This document shows, piece after piece, positions 8,440 through 16,659 of a stretch of DNA of 64,000 nt (the first letter of the stretch is position 1; each line of letters opens with the position of its first letter). Under the pieces are notes generated by a model. It saw only the letters and a program-made list of their open reading frames with translations, was not told where the DNA came from and did not search any database. Location of the stretch: assembly GCF_003432115.1 (NCBI RefSeq), contig NZ_QWDC01000004.1, positions 310,765 through 374,764 on the forward strand, in the 5' to 3' direction. This DNA comes from Mucilaginibacter conchicola (GTDB lineage: Bacteria > Bacteroidota > Bacteroidia > Sphingobacteriales > Sphingobacteriaceae). A program made the position numbers and the translations under genes.

Positions 8440-11001
8440 ATGAATAAAGTTTTTTTTGCTCTTATCTTATCATTTATAAGCACTGCGGCGTTGGCACAAA
8501 TAACCGGCGGCGGGCAGCGTAGTGTTCTTTCCGGCGGTTCATCTATCCCTGCAGATAGCCTTAATTATCTTAATCCAAAAGATTACATTATTGGTGGTGT
8601 TACCATTGCCGGTGTACAGCACCTGGATAAAGATGTTATCCTTACTATATCAAAACTTAATAAAGGCGATAAAATCAACCTTCCGGGCGAGCAAAATGCT
8701 AATGTTATAAAAGACCTTTACAAACAAGGCTTGTTTGATGATGTGCAATTAAACGTTACCGCTATACATGCCGATACCATTTTCCTGGAGATTGCCGTTA
8801 CCGAGCGCCCGCGTTTATCGCGCCTGCATATTACCGGCCTGCGTAAAGGTGAGGTTGAAGACCTTAACAAAAAACTGAACGACAAAACGGGTAAAATTGT
8901 TAACGAGAACCTGATAAGCACCACTACAGCTATCATCAAAAAACACTTCCACGAGAAAGGTTATTTGAACACTACCGTAGATACCAAACAAACAAAAGAC
9001 CCGGGCGATCCTAACAGCGTTATACTTGATGTTGCTGTAAACAAGCACAAAAAGGTTAAAATTAACAGTGTTACATTTGAAGGTAACAGTAAGCTGTCTG
9101 CATCTACATTACGTGGTTTCATGAAAAACACACGTCCAAAGAAGTTCTGGCATATATTCGGCTCAAAGAAATTTAAGCAGGATAAATATGATGAGGATAA
9201 ACAAACCTTAGTTGAGAAAATGCAGGAGCGTGGTTACCGCGACGCCGAGATAGTAAGCGATACCGTTACCATGCATGATGAGAAAACAGTTGATGTTCGC
9301 GTTAAACTGCACGAAGGCCCTAAATATTACTTCGGTGATATCAAATTCTCTGGTAATGCAACTTATAACTCAGACCTTTTAACCCGCATTCTTTCTATCG
9401 AGAAAGGACAGGTGTTTAGCGAAGAGGAATTAGGCAAACGCTTAACCGGCCCAACGCCAAATAATGATGATGTATCATCATTATACCTTAACAACGGTTA
9501 CCTTACTTTTAATGCAGACCCGGTTCAAACCCGCGTACATAATGATACTGTAGATTTGGATATCCGTATCTACGAAGGCCCGCAGTACACCATTAACCGT
9601 GTTATATTAAAAGGTAACGATGTTACCAACGATAAAGTGGTAATGCGCGAGATCCGTACAAAACCGGGTCAGAAATTTAATAAAGAGTTATTGATACGCA
9701 GTGCGCGCGAGATAGGCCAGCTGGGTAACTTTGACGAGCAAAAAACCGAACCGAAACCAACCAACATTAACCCTGTTGACGGTACGGTTGATTTGATATA
9801 CAACGTGGTTGAAAAACCATCAGACCAGATAGAGTTATCGGGCGGTTTTGGTGGTGGCCAGTTGGTAGGTACACTGGGTTTAACATTCAACAACTTCTCG
9901 TTACGTAACATATTTAACTGGAAAGCTTACAAACCGCTGCCAAAAGGCGATGGCCAGAAACTGAGCTTAAGAGGCCAGTCGAGCGGTCGTATATACCAAA
10001 ACTTCTCGTTCACATTCTCTGAGCCATGGTTGGGCGGTAAAAAGCCAATTTACTTTGCGGTATCAGCTTATACCCAGGGTGCTTCAACCGGCCAGTACTA
10101 TCCAAAAACAAGCCCTAACTATAACAGGCTTCGTATCAACGGTGTGGGTGTAACATTGGGCCGTCGTTTAAACTGGCCTGATAACTACTTCCAGTTAAAC
10201 TACTCGCTTAACTTTGACCACTATGATCTGGATAACTACGGTGGTTATGTATTGCAGAACGGTACATCATACAACATTAAGTTAACCCAGGAGCTAAGCC
10301 GTAACTCAATTGATGCGCCTATATATCCAACACAGGGTTCAAACATTAAGTTAACTATACAGGCTACGCCGCCATACTCGTTGTTTAATAACGTAAACTA
10401 CAAAATTGCAACACCTGAGGAGCGCTACCACTTTGTAGAGTACTACAAATGGAAATTTGATGCACAATGGTTTAACCGTATAGCCGGTAAATTGGTATTA
10501 ATGTCGCAGGTACGTTTTGGTTACCTGGGCCAGTATAACAAAATTGTAGGTGCATCGCCGTTTGAGCGTTTTAAACTGGGTGGTGATGGTATGCAAAGCT
10601 ACCAATACTTGCAGGGTACTGATATAATTGGTTTACGCGGTTATGAGAACTTCTCAATTGTACCGGTAGGCTCAAACCAAAACTCAAACACTAACCAGGG
10701 TAATGCTATCTACAACAAGTACACGCTTGAGTTAAGGCACCCGGTTATTGCAAGCCAGTCGGCAACTATCTTCCTTGAGGCATTTGCCGAGGGTGGTAAC
10801 GTGTGGGATAATTTTAGCCAGTTTAATCCGTTTAACGTAAGGCGTTCGGTGGGTGTGGGTGCAAGGATATTCTTACCTATATTTGGTTTGCTTGGTTTGG
10901 ATTATGGTTACGGTTTCGACAAAATTCCGGGCCAGCCAGATGCAAACAAAGGTCACTTCCACTTCACAATTTCACAAAGCTTAAGCGGCGGATTTAATTA
11001 A
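8440..11001 (+). CDS. bamA: Outer membrane protein assembly factor BamA
   Basis: Core of the machine that inserts beta-barrel proteins into the outer membrane. The 853 residues comprise a signal peptide ending ALAQ (about 1-20), a POTRA region of several repeats (about 45-470; e.g. 'VNSVTFEGN'-like and 'VILKGNDVT' starts), and a C-terminal 16-strand barrel. The barrel carries the 'GLRGYENFSIVP' segment (RGF/RGY loop) and ends in a run of aromatic strands. Length is normal for Bacteroidota BamA. Two Skp-like chaperone genes follow, the first 16 nt after the stop. Confidence 0.96.
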   Translation: MNKVFFALILSFISTAALAQITGGGQRSVLSGGSSIPADSLNYLNPKDYIIGGVTIAGVQHLDKDVILTISKLNKGDKINLPGEQNANVIKDLYKQGLFDDVQLNVTAIHADTIFLEIAVTERPRLSRLHITGLRKGEVEDLNKKLNDKTGKIVNENLISTTTAIIKKHFHEKGYLNTTVDTKQTKDPGDPNSVILDVAVNKHKKVKINSVTFEGNSKLSASTLRGFMKNTRPKKFWHIFGSKKFKQDKYDEDKQTLVEKMQERGYRDAEIVSDTVTMHDEKTVDVRVKLHEGPKYYFGDIKFSGNATYNSDLLTRILSIEKGQVFSEEELGKRLTGPTPNNDDVSSLYLNNGYLTFNADPVQTRVHNDTVDLDIRIYEGPQYTINRVILKGNDVTNDKVVMREIRTKPGQKFNKELLIRSAREIGQLGNFDEQKTEPKPTNINPVDGTVDLIYNVVEKPSDQIELSGGFGGGQLVGTLGLTFNNFSLRNIFNWKAYKPLPKGDGQKLSLRGQSSGRIYQNFSFTFSEPWLGGKKPIYFAVSAYTQGASTGQYYPKTSPNYNRLRINGVGVTLGRRLNWPDNYFQLNYSLNFDHYDLDNYGGYVLQNGTSYNIKLTQELSRNSIDAPIYPTQGSNIKLTIQATPPYSLFNNVNYKIATPEERYHFVEYYKWKFDAQWFNRIAGKLVLMSQVRFGYLGQYNKIVGASPFERFKLGGDGMQSYQYLQGTDIIGLRGYENFSIVPVGSNQNSNTNQGNAIYNKYTLELRHPVIASQSATIFLEAFAEGGNVWDNFSQFNPFNVRRSVGVGARIFLPIFGLLGLDYGYGFDKIPGQPDANKGHFHFTISQSLSGGFN

Positions 11002-11017
11002 TTTGCATATTCGCATT

Positions 11018-11548
11018 ATGAGGAAGATAATTTTAGTACTGTTTTTTACGTTCAGTGCATTTACAGCAGCATTAGCACAACGTTTTGCTTATGTTGATTC
11101 TGATTACATTTTAAAGCACATGCCAGAGTACGCTTCATCGCAGAAACAGCTTGCCGCTTTGTCAGAGTCATGGCAGAAAGATGTTGACGGCCGTTTCCAG
11201 GAAATTGAACGCCTTTACAAAGCCTACCAGGCCGACCAGGTGTTAATGACGCCTGAGCAACGCAAACGCCGCGAGGCAGAAATTGTAGAAAAAGAAAAGA
11301 CCGCTAAAGACTACCAACGCCAGATTTTTGGCCCCGAAGGTGAGCTGTCTAAAAAAAGTAACGCCCTGATTAAACCTATACAAGATAGGGTGTCTAAAGC
11401 TGTACAGGCGGTAGCTGAAAGCGAAAACCTGGATATGGTATTTGATAAAAACAGCGAGGTTATAATGCTTTATGCAAGCCCTCGTTATAACAAGAGCGAT
11501 GAAGTGATAACCCGCCTGGGCCTAAAACCGGGTGTGTTAGCCAAGTAA
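11018..11548 (+). CDS. OmpH/Skp-family periplasmic chaperone (copy 1)
   Basis: Skp-type chaperones hold unfolded outer-membrane proteins in the periplasm for BamA. With ATG 11018 the protein begins with a clean signal peptide (MRKIILVLFF...ALAQ); the longer TTG frame at 11003 would add five residues before it. The mature part starts 'RFAYVDSDYILKHMPEY', then a charged coiled-coil arm (about 55-125), then a return beta element, as in Skp. It follows bamA directly and is paralogous to the next gene. Confidence 0.92.
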   Translation: MRKIILVLFFTFSAFTAALAQRFAYVDSDYILKHMPEYASSQKQLAALSESWQKDVDGRFQEIERLYKAYQADQVLMTPEQRKRREAEIVEKEKTAKDYQRQIFGPEGELSKKSNALIKPIQDRVSKAVQAVAESENLDMVFDKNSEVIMLYASPRYNKSDEVITRLGLKPGVLAK

Positions 11549-11590
11549 AGATTATACAATAGAACTATTATTAAACACGAAAAATCAAAA

Positions 11591-12103
11591 ATGAAAAAAC
11601 TACTTAAAGTTGCTTTAGTTGCAGCAGGAATGTTATTTGCAGGCAACTTTGCCCAGGCGCAGTCTAAGATCGGTCACATCAACTTCCAACAGTTAATTGA
11701 CCTTATGCCTGAAACTAAAACCGTTAAAACACAGCTTGAAGCATACCAAAAACAATTCATTGATCAGCTAACTACTATGAACAATGAGTACCAAACTAAA
11801 GGCCAGGCTTACACAAGCAAAAGAGCAAGCATGACTGATGCTCAGAAAACTGCTGCTGAGAACGAATTGCAAGACATTGCAAAACGTTTACAAGATTACC
11901 AACAGTCTTCACAACAACAAGTAGAAGCTAAACAACGCGAGTTGGGTAAACCACTTATTGATAAAGCACGTGGTGCTGTTGAAGCTGCTGCTAAAGAAAA
12001 AGGTTACGGTTATGTTTTAGATACTACTAACGATTACTTAGTTGTATCTCCGGCTGCTGACGACCTGTTACCGGCTGTTAAAACCAAATTAGGCTTAAAA
12101 TAA
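11591..12103 (+). CDS. OmpH/Skp-family periplasmic chaperone (copy 2)
   Basis: 170 residues: signal peptide ending FAQAQ (about 1-24), strand 'KIGHINFQQLIDLMPE', a glutamine-rich coiled coil (about 45-115), then 'KEKGYGYVLDTTNDYLVV'. Same architecture as the upstream copy but clearly diverged. Pairs of Skp-like genes after bamA are common in the phylum. A terminator-like hairpin follows at 12124-12160, so this is probably the end of the uppS-bamA-ompH transcript. Confidence 0.93.
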   Translation: MKKLLKVALVAAGMLFAGNFAQAQSKIGHINFQQLIDLMPETKTVKTQLEAYQKQFIDQLTTMNNEYQTKGQAYTSKRASMTDAQKTAAENELQDIAKRLQDYQQSSQQQVEAKQRELGKPLIDKARGAVEAAAKEKGYGYVLDTTNDYLVVSPAADDLLPAVKTKLGLK

Positions 12104-12123
12104 TTTAAACGTTAAATAACAAG

Positions 12124-12160
12124 AAAAGCGCCCGCAATGCAGGGCGCTTTTTTTATTTTT
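12124..12160 (+). terminator. Intrinsic terminator after the ompH pair
   Basis: The arms aagcgccc / gggcgctt pair perfectly around an 8-nt loop and are followed by a T-rich tract. The end of that tract also forms the TATTTTTG box before murI. Confidence 0.85.
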
Positions 12161-12161
12161 G
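12154..12161 (+). promoter_or_regulatory. -7 box (TATTTTTG) immediately before murI
   Basis: An exact TAnnTTTG match made from the T-tract of the preceding terminator. Only five bases separate it from the murI ATG, so a transcript made from it would have almost no leader. No TTTG box was recognised at the -33 position. Confidence 0.4.
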
Positions 12162-12166
12162 AGCAA

Positions 12167-13003
12167 ATGACAACACAGGGGCCAATAGGTATTTTTGATT
12201 CGGGCATAGGCGGGTTAACCGTGTTCCGTTCTATTGTTGAGCAGCTGCCTCAGTACGATTACCTGTACCTTGGCGATAACGGCCGCGCTCCTTATGGTAA
12301 TCGTTCTTTCACTACTATTCACCAATACACCTGGGAGTGTGTGCAATGGATGTTTGCACAAGGTTGCCCGTTAATTATCCTGGCCTGTAATACCGCATCT
12401 GCCAAAGCGTTGCGAACCATACAGCAGAACGACTTACCAAAAGATCATCCTGATGAACGCGTGTTAGGTGTTATTCGACCAACGGCAGAAGTTATTGGCA
12501 GCTATACCCAAACAAAAAACATCGGCGTATTAGGTACCAACGGCACGGTACAGTCGGGCTCATACCTGTTAGAGATTGAACATTTTGCGCCCGAACTGAA
12601 AGTTTACCAGCAGGCCTGCCCGCTATGGGTGCCGCTGATAGAAAGCGGCGACTATAAAAATGAAGGGGCTGATTATTATGTAAAACAGTATCTGGATGAA
12701 CTAATGGCGCAATCAGCAGATATTGATACCGTTTTGCTGGCCTGCACCCATTATCCGCTGTTGCAGGATAAGATCAAAGCATACCTGCCATCAAATATAA
12801 AAGTAGTTGGCCAGGGCGATATTGTGGCCGAAAGTCTATCTGCTTATCTGCAGCGTCACCCCGAGATGGAGCAACGCCTTACCCAAAACGGTACACGTCA
12901 GTTTTTCACTACTATGGATAATACCCCTGAGTTTGATAAACATGCTTCAGAATTTTTTGGTGGCGATATCCAAAGCACCTTTACTGATGTGCGCCGGTGT
13001 TAG
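12167..13003 (+). CDS. murI: Glutamate racemase
   Basis: Interconverts L- and D-glutamate to supply D-Glu for peptidoglycan. The two catalytic cysteines are C74 in 'ILACNTASA' and C193 in 'LLACTHYPLL'; the N-terminal 'IGIFDSGIGGLTV' is diagnostic. I place the start at ATG 12167, because the longer frame from 12137 begins inside the terminator hairpin of the previous gene and adds residues the family lacks. The length of 278 residues is normal. Confidence 0.95.
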   Translation: MTTQGPIGIFDSGIGGLTVFRSIVEQLPQYDYLYLGDNGRAPYGNRSFTTIHQYTWECVQWMFAQGCPLIILACNTASAKALRTIQQNDLPKDHPDERVLGVIRPTAEVIGSYTQTKNIGVLGTNGTVQSGSYLLEIEHFAPELKVYQQACPLWVPLIESGDYKNEGADYYVKQYLDELMAQSADIDTVLLACTHYPLLQDKIKAYLPSNIKVVGQGDIVAESLSAYLQRHPEMEQRLTQNGTRQFFTTMDNTPEFDKHASEFFGGDIQSTFTDVRRC

Positions 13004-13090
13004 GCGCTCATTAACAGAATGTGGGTAGAAACATTCTAAATAAGCCTTAAAAAACCACTACCAAAACAGTCAACTATCCCCCGTATTTAG

Positions 13091-13098
13091 TAAGTTTG
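13091..13098 (+). promoter_or_regulatory. -7 box (TAAGTTTG) for the nuoH-N operon
   Basis: An exact TAnnTTTG match 18 nt before the nuoH TTG start, in the 113-nt gap after murI. It suggests that nuoH-N is transcribed from here, apart from any nuoA-G genes elsewhere. Confidence 0.5.
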
Positions 13099-13116
13099 CA
13101 ACCTTAGCAAACCGAC

Positions 13117-14187
13117 TTGAATTTTTATCTTACATATTTTATCGTAGCTGCGGGTTTATTTGGTTTTGTGGCCCTGTTTACCATGTTTGGCGTATATGCC
13201 GAACGTAAAGTGAGCGCCTTTATCCAAAACCGTTTGGGCCCTATGGAAACCGGTAAATACGGTAGTCTGCAGGTTTTGGCAGATATGATAAAAATGGCAC
13301 AAAAAGAGATCATCATCCCTGCTGCTGCCGATAAGATCCTGTTCATTGCTGCACCCATCATCATTTTTATTGGTGTTTATCTTGGCTTTGTAGCACTGCC
13401 ATGGGGGCCGGGGCTTATCCCTGCCAATATCAATATCGGCTTATATTACGTGTTTGCCATCATCTCTATCGAAACATTGGGTATCCTGATGGCCGGTTGG
13501 GGATCAAACAACAAATATTCAATACTGGGTGCTATGCGTTCTGCCGCGCAGATCATTTCTTACGAGATCCCTGCAGGTTTTTCAATCATAGCAGTGGTGA
13601 TGGTAGCGCAAACGCTTAACCTGCAGGATATTGCCATGCAGCAGGGCGTGCTATCGGCAGAGAAAGTGAAGTTTTTTGGTTTGTGGGATGTAACGCATAT
13701 TGGCGGCATCCTATCATGGAATGTTTTTAAAGCCCCGCATTTGCTGGTGGCTTTTGTGATATATTTTATTGCATCGTTAGCAGAGAGTAACCGTGCACCG
13801 TTTGATATCCCCGAGGCGGAATCTGAACTGGTGGCCGGTTTCCATACCGAGTTTACCGGCTTGCAGTTTGCACTGGTTTTTTTGGCCGAGTATTCGATGA
13901 TGTTCCTGGTATCCATGATAGGCGTGGTGCTGTTTCTTGGTGCCTGGAATACCCCGCTGCCCAACATCGGTGCAGCCAAACTTGCCGACTGGACAACAGG
14001 CGCAGGCTGGGGCATATTGTGGATACTGTTGAAATCGCTTGGCCTGGTTGGCGTACAAATGTGGATAAGGTGGACGTTGCCGCGTTTACGTGTAGACCAG
14101 CTCATGAACCTCTGCTGGAAGGTGCTTACACCCCTGGCATTTTTATGTATGCTGATATCGGGCGTGTGGCGGCTGTGGGTGATGTGA
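13117..14187 (+). CDS. nuoH: NADH-quinone oxidoreductase subunit H
   Basis: Membrane subunit of complex I that forms much of the quinone chamber. The 356-residue protein has eight or more hydrophobic segments and family signatures 'YAERKVSAFIQNRLGP', 'SYEIPAG', and the charged 'ESNRAPFDIPEAESELVAGF' loop (key part FDIPEAESELVAG). The start codon is TTG; no ATG fits. It is the first nuo gene here: upstream is murI, with no nuoA-G in the preceding 13 kb. Confidence 0.96.
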   Translation: MNFYLTYFIVAAGLFGFVALFTMFGVYAERKVSAFIQNRLGPMETGKYGSLQVLADMIKMAQKEIIIPAAADKILFIAAPIIIFIGVYLGFVALPWGPGLIPANINIGLYYVFAIISIETLGILMAGWGSNNKYSILGAMRSAAQIISYEIPAGFSIIAVVMVAQTLNLQDIAMQQGVLSAEKVKFFGLWDVTHIGGILSWNVFKAPHLLVAFVIYFIASLAESNRAPFDIPEAESELVAGFHTEFTGLQFALVFLAEYSMMFLVSMIGVVLFLGAWNTPLPNIGAAKLADWTTGAGWGILWILLKSLGLVGVQMWIRWTLPRLRVDQLMNLCWKVLTPLAFLCMLISGVWRLWVM

Positions 14188-14250
14188 CGTTAAGTTAAAA
14201 GTTAAAAGTTGAAAGTAAAAAGTCAAAAGTATTTTGGCTTCAGAAATATT

Positions 14251-14304
14251 AATATCGAACATCGAATGCAGGATGATGAATTAAGAACTTCATCATTCGA
14301 TATT
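14251..14304. repeat. Palindromic repeat overlapping the 5' part of nuoI
   Basis: The left arm begins aatatcgaa and continues to gatgatgaa; the right arm ttcatcattcgatatt at 14289-14304 is its reverse complement apart from 14 extra bases in the left arm. The flanking 14190-14230 is a low-complexity 'agttaaaagtt' run. Both types are normally intergenic in Bacteroidota, yet here they read into the nuoI frame. Confidence 0.7.
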
Positions 14305-14919
14305 GGGAGTTCATTATTCAGGATTAAATTGATCAGACAAACAATAAAAGGATTAACAACTGCATGGAAGGGCCTATCCCTTACCATCAAAACCCTTTTT
14401 ACGTCTAATTCAAAACGCAAGGTTATTTCGGTAACGGATAACAATTACTTTAAGCAAAAAGAGAGTACCAATACCATCCAGTACCCAAGTCAGCAATTGC
14501 CCGTGCCCGAGGTTGGTCGCTATCAGCTGGATGTAGAGATGGACGATTGTATTGTGTGCGACCTGTGCGCCAAGATCTGCCCGGTTAACTGTATCGATAT
14601 AGAATCGATAAAATCTACCGAGGGTGTTATCGGCGAAACCTCTGACGGTTCAAAGAAATTGCTTTACGCGGCTAAGTTTGATATTGATATGGCCAAATGT
14701 ATGTACTGTGGCCTGTGCACCATTGTGTGCCCTACAGAGTGCATCACCATGACCAACCAGTACGACCGCACAGTTTTCCAACTGGCCGATCTGAACTACG
14801 AGTTCTCAGACATGTCGCCGGCTGATGCTGCCGAGAAACGCCGCCTGTTTGATGAGCAGCAAGCCGCCAAAGCCGCCGCAAAAGCAGCAGCAATGAAAGC
14901 AAAGGAGGGTGGGGCATGA
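14266..14919 (+). CDS. nuoI: NADH-quinone oxidoreductase subunit I
   Basis: Carries two [4Fe-4S] clusters that pass electrons toward quinone. Motifs CIVCDLCAKICPVNC and CMYCGLCTIVCPTEC supply all eight cysteines, and the C-terminus is alanine- and lysine-rich. The start is uncertain. The frame is open from TTG 14209 (236 aa), the only ATG near the 5' end is 14266 (217 aa, inside a repeat element), and a TTG at 14329 (196 aa) would give the usual family length, whose similarity begins near 'TTAWKGLSLTIKTLF'. I report the ATG. It overlaps nuoJ by 4 nt. Confidence 0.9.
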   Translation: MQDDELRTSSFDIGSSLFRIKLIRQTIKGLTTAWKGLSLTIKTLFTSNSKRKVISVTDNNYFKQKESTNTIQYPSQQLPVPEVGRYQLDVEMDDCIVCDLCAKICPVNCIDIESIKSTEGVIGETSDGSKKLLYAAKFDIDMAKCMYCGLCTIVCPTECITMTNQYDRTVFQLADLNYEFSDMSPADAAEKRRLFDEQQAAKAAAKAAAMKAKEGGA

Positions 14920-15470
14920 CAATGGTAAAGATCCTTTTCTGTTTGATGGCTTTTGTTACCCTCGGCTCGGCATTGGTAGTGGCGGCGGGCAGGAATTTGG
15001 TAAGAAGCATTTTTATGTTTTTTGTCACGCTGTTCGGATTAGCGGGTCTATATGTATTAGCGCTGGCCGATTTTGTTGCCGTAACGCAGGTGGTAATTTA
15101 TGTGGGCGGTATTTTGGTATTGATATTATTTGCCTTTATGCTCTCGGGTAAAGAGGCACTGGATAAGGTAGAAGAGCAGAGCAGTAAGTTTATCAGTTTG
15201 AAGAATGCCCCGGCGTTGTTCCTGGCGGGATTGTTTGTAGTGATAATGCTTAATGTAGTATTTAAAGCCGAGGTAGATAACCTGCCCTGGATACACCGGG
15301 CTATAGAAACCCACAATGTAATGCCGGTTGATGGCACGGGGATAAACGAGATTGGCGTTAATTTGATGACGCGTTATTTGCTGCCCTTTGAGGTTATATC
15401 TATATTGCTGATGGTGGCCTTAATTGGCGCGGCGCATTTATCGCGCAGGGAAGGAGCAAATCAGTCATGA
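14916..15470 (+). CDS. nuoJ: NADH-quinone oxidoreductase subunit J
   Basis: A 184-residue membrane subunit with five predicted helices, part of the proton-pumping arm of complex I. 'ALADFVAVTQVVIYVGGILV' is the family's conserved helix with the pi-bulge region. The start ATG overlaps the nuoI stop (ATGA). An AAAGGAGGG tract at 14901-14909 lies seven bases before it, one of the few Shine-Dalgarno-like sequences in the window, although it also encodes nuoI's C-terminus. Confidence 0.95.
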   Translation: MTMVKILFCLMAFVTLGSALVVAAGRNLVRSIFMFFVTLFGLAGLYVLALADFVAVTQVVIYVGGILVLILFAFMLSGKEALDKVEEQSSKFISLKNAPALFLAGLFVVIMLNVVFKAEVDNLPWIHRAIETHNVMPVDGTGINEIGVNLMTRYLLPFEVISILLMVALIGAAHLSRREGANQS

Positions 15471-15772
15471 TAGCGCAGCAGGATTTTATGATCGTAAGCG
15501 TGCTGCTGTTTTGCATCGGCCTGTTTATCATCGTATCAAAAAAGAATGCCATACAGATACTGATAGGTATTGAGCTGATGCTGAATGCCGCTATTTTGAA
15601 TTTAGTGGCCTTTGGGAAGTTTGATCGTGCCAACAACGGCGGGCAGGTTTTTGCTTTGTTTGCCATTGTGCTGGCGGCTGCAACAACTGCGGTTGCCTTG
15701 GCTATAATTTTAAATGTTTATCGCCGGTATAAAACTATCAACCCCGATAAAATAAACCAGTTAAGAGATTAA
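15467..15772 (+). CDS. nuoK: NADH-quinone oxidoreductase subunit K
   Basis: A 101-residue, three-helix antiporter-like subunit of complex I. The conserved membrane glutamates appear in 'GIELMLNAAILN' (helix 2) and the second in the family position of helix 3 is not obvious from reading. Length is exactly typical. It overlaps nuoJ by 4 nt (ATGA) and shares one base with the next gene (TAATG), which is not nuoL as usual but the first of two inserted secreted-protein genes. Confidence 0.95.
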   Translation: MIAQQDFMIVSVLLFCIGLFIIVSKKNAIQILIGIELMLNAAILNLVAFGKFDRANNGGQVFALFAIVLAAATTAVALAIILNVYRRYKTINPDKINQLRD

Positions 15773-16659
15773 TGAAACGGCTGTTGATCATTTTGCTTGT
15801 ATTGTTTACCGTTGGCAGCGCTGATGCCCAACGGAAGAAAAGCAGTTCGAAAAAGAAAGCGAAGCATTCGTCTGTAAAGAAATCGTCAAAGAAAAAGCGC
15901 CATCGCAGTCGCGGCGGCAGCAGTTATTCCGAGCCTGATCCCGAGCCGGAAGAAGAGTTCCAGTACGTAACCATGGGCGCCGATAAACGCATGGTATTTC
16001 ATGATCAGCCCGACGGTGAGCAAAAACCTTATGTACTGATAAACGACGTGCCTTACGAGGGCAACCTGCAGGATCTGAAGGTTGACGATGTGATAGAAGT
16101 ATCGGTAGTGAAACGCAAAAGTGCCCGCGCCATGTACGGTGCCAAAGCAGCAGCCGGCGCGGTATTCATCAAAGCCAAGAACCTGCCAAACGGAACGGCT
16201 GCAGCGGCAGTTACACGACCGAGTCAGTTGCCGGTTAAAAAATCGTTCATGTATAACGAGGAAGTAACCTTCGGCAGCGTGCAGGATATATCGCCGGATA
16301 AGATCCTGGTGATAGATACCTTGATACAACCCAAATTTGTTGGATCAAAGGATAATGATACCACACTGAATGTAACTTCAAAAGTGTACGGCAAAAAGTT
16401 GTACCAGTACAAGTTTGGTACGTTCTCGAAAGCCTATAAGAGTTATATCCGCAGTCGCCGCGGTAAGGATGATGGCGTAAATTATTTGGTAAGTGATGGC
16501 ACAACGCTTGTTGGCGGCAACGCGGATGATCTGCTTGCACTGTTCAATTTATACAGTGCAGATATTGCCTCGGCCACCTTTGTGCCGGCTAAAGGCACGC
16601 GTAAGAACCGCACACCGGCAACATTAAACATCGAATTAAACCAGGTACCGGCACCATGA
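15772..16659 (+). CDS. Secreted protein with basic linker and one degenerate TonB-receptor plug-like motif
   Basis: 295 residues, function unknown. A signal peptide (about 1-20, ending ADAQ) is followed by a Lys/Ser/Arg-rich tract (22-48) and an acidic Glu/Pro stretch (54-63). A plug-like segment lies at about 85-137 (pattern 'LINDVPY...DVIEVSVVKRKSARAMYGAKAAAGAVFI', read as IESI-VLK-ALYG-NGV). The C-terminal region from 'FGTFSKAYKSYIRS' to the end resembles the C-terminus of the next gene (FAKFSKEYKSYLMA). The 1-nt overlap with nuoK and 4-nt overlap (ATGA) with the next gene show it belongs to the nuo transcript. It is not a known complex I subunit. Confidence 0.8.
   Translation: MKRLLIILLVLFTVGSADAQRKKSSSKKKAKHSSVKKSSKKKRHRSRGGSSYSEPDPEPEEEFQYVTMGADKRMVFHDQPDGEQKPYVLINDVPYEGNLQDLKVDDVIEVSVVKRKSARAMYGAKAAAGAVFIKAKNLPNGTAAAAVTRPSQLPVKKSFMYNEEVTFGSVQDISPDKILVIDTLIQPKFVGSKDNDTTLNVTSKVYGKKLYQYKFGTFSKAYKSYIRSRRGKDDGVNYLVSDGTTLVGGNADDLLALFNLYSADIASATFVPAKGTRKNRTPATLNIELNQVPAP

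Noticed and set aside
12137-12166. ATG 12137 as the murI start
   Set aside because: It lies in the right arm of the terminator hairpin of the preceding gene; the family starts at ATG 12167.
14209-14265. TTG 14209 as the nuoI start
   Set aside because: It would translate a low-complexity spacer and the repeat; the resulting N-terminus is unlike any NuoI. ATG 14266 is reported, with TTG 14329 as an alternative.
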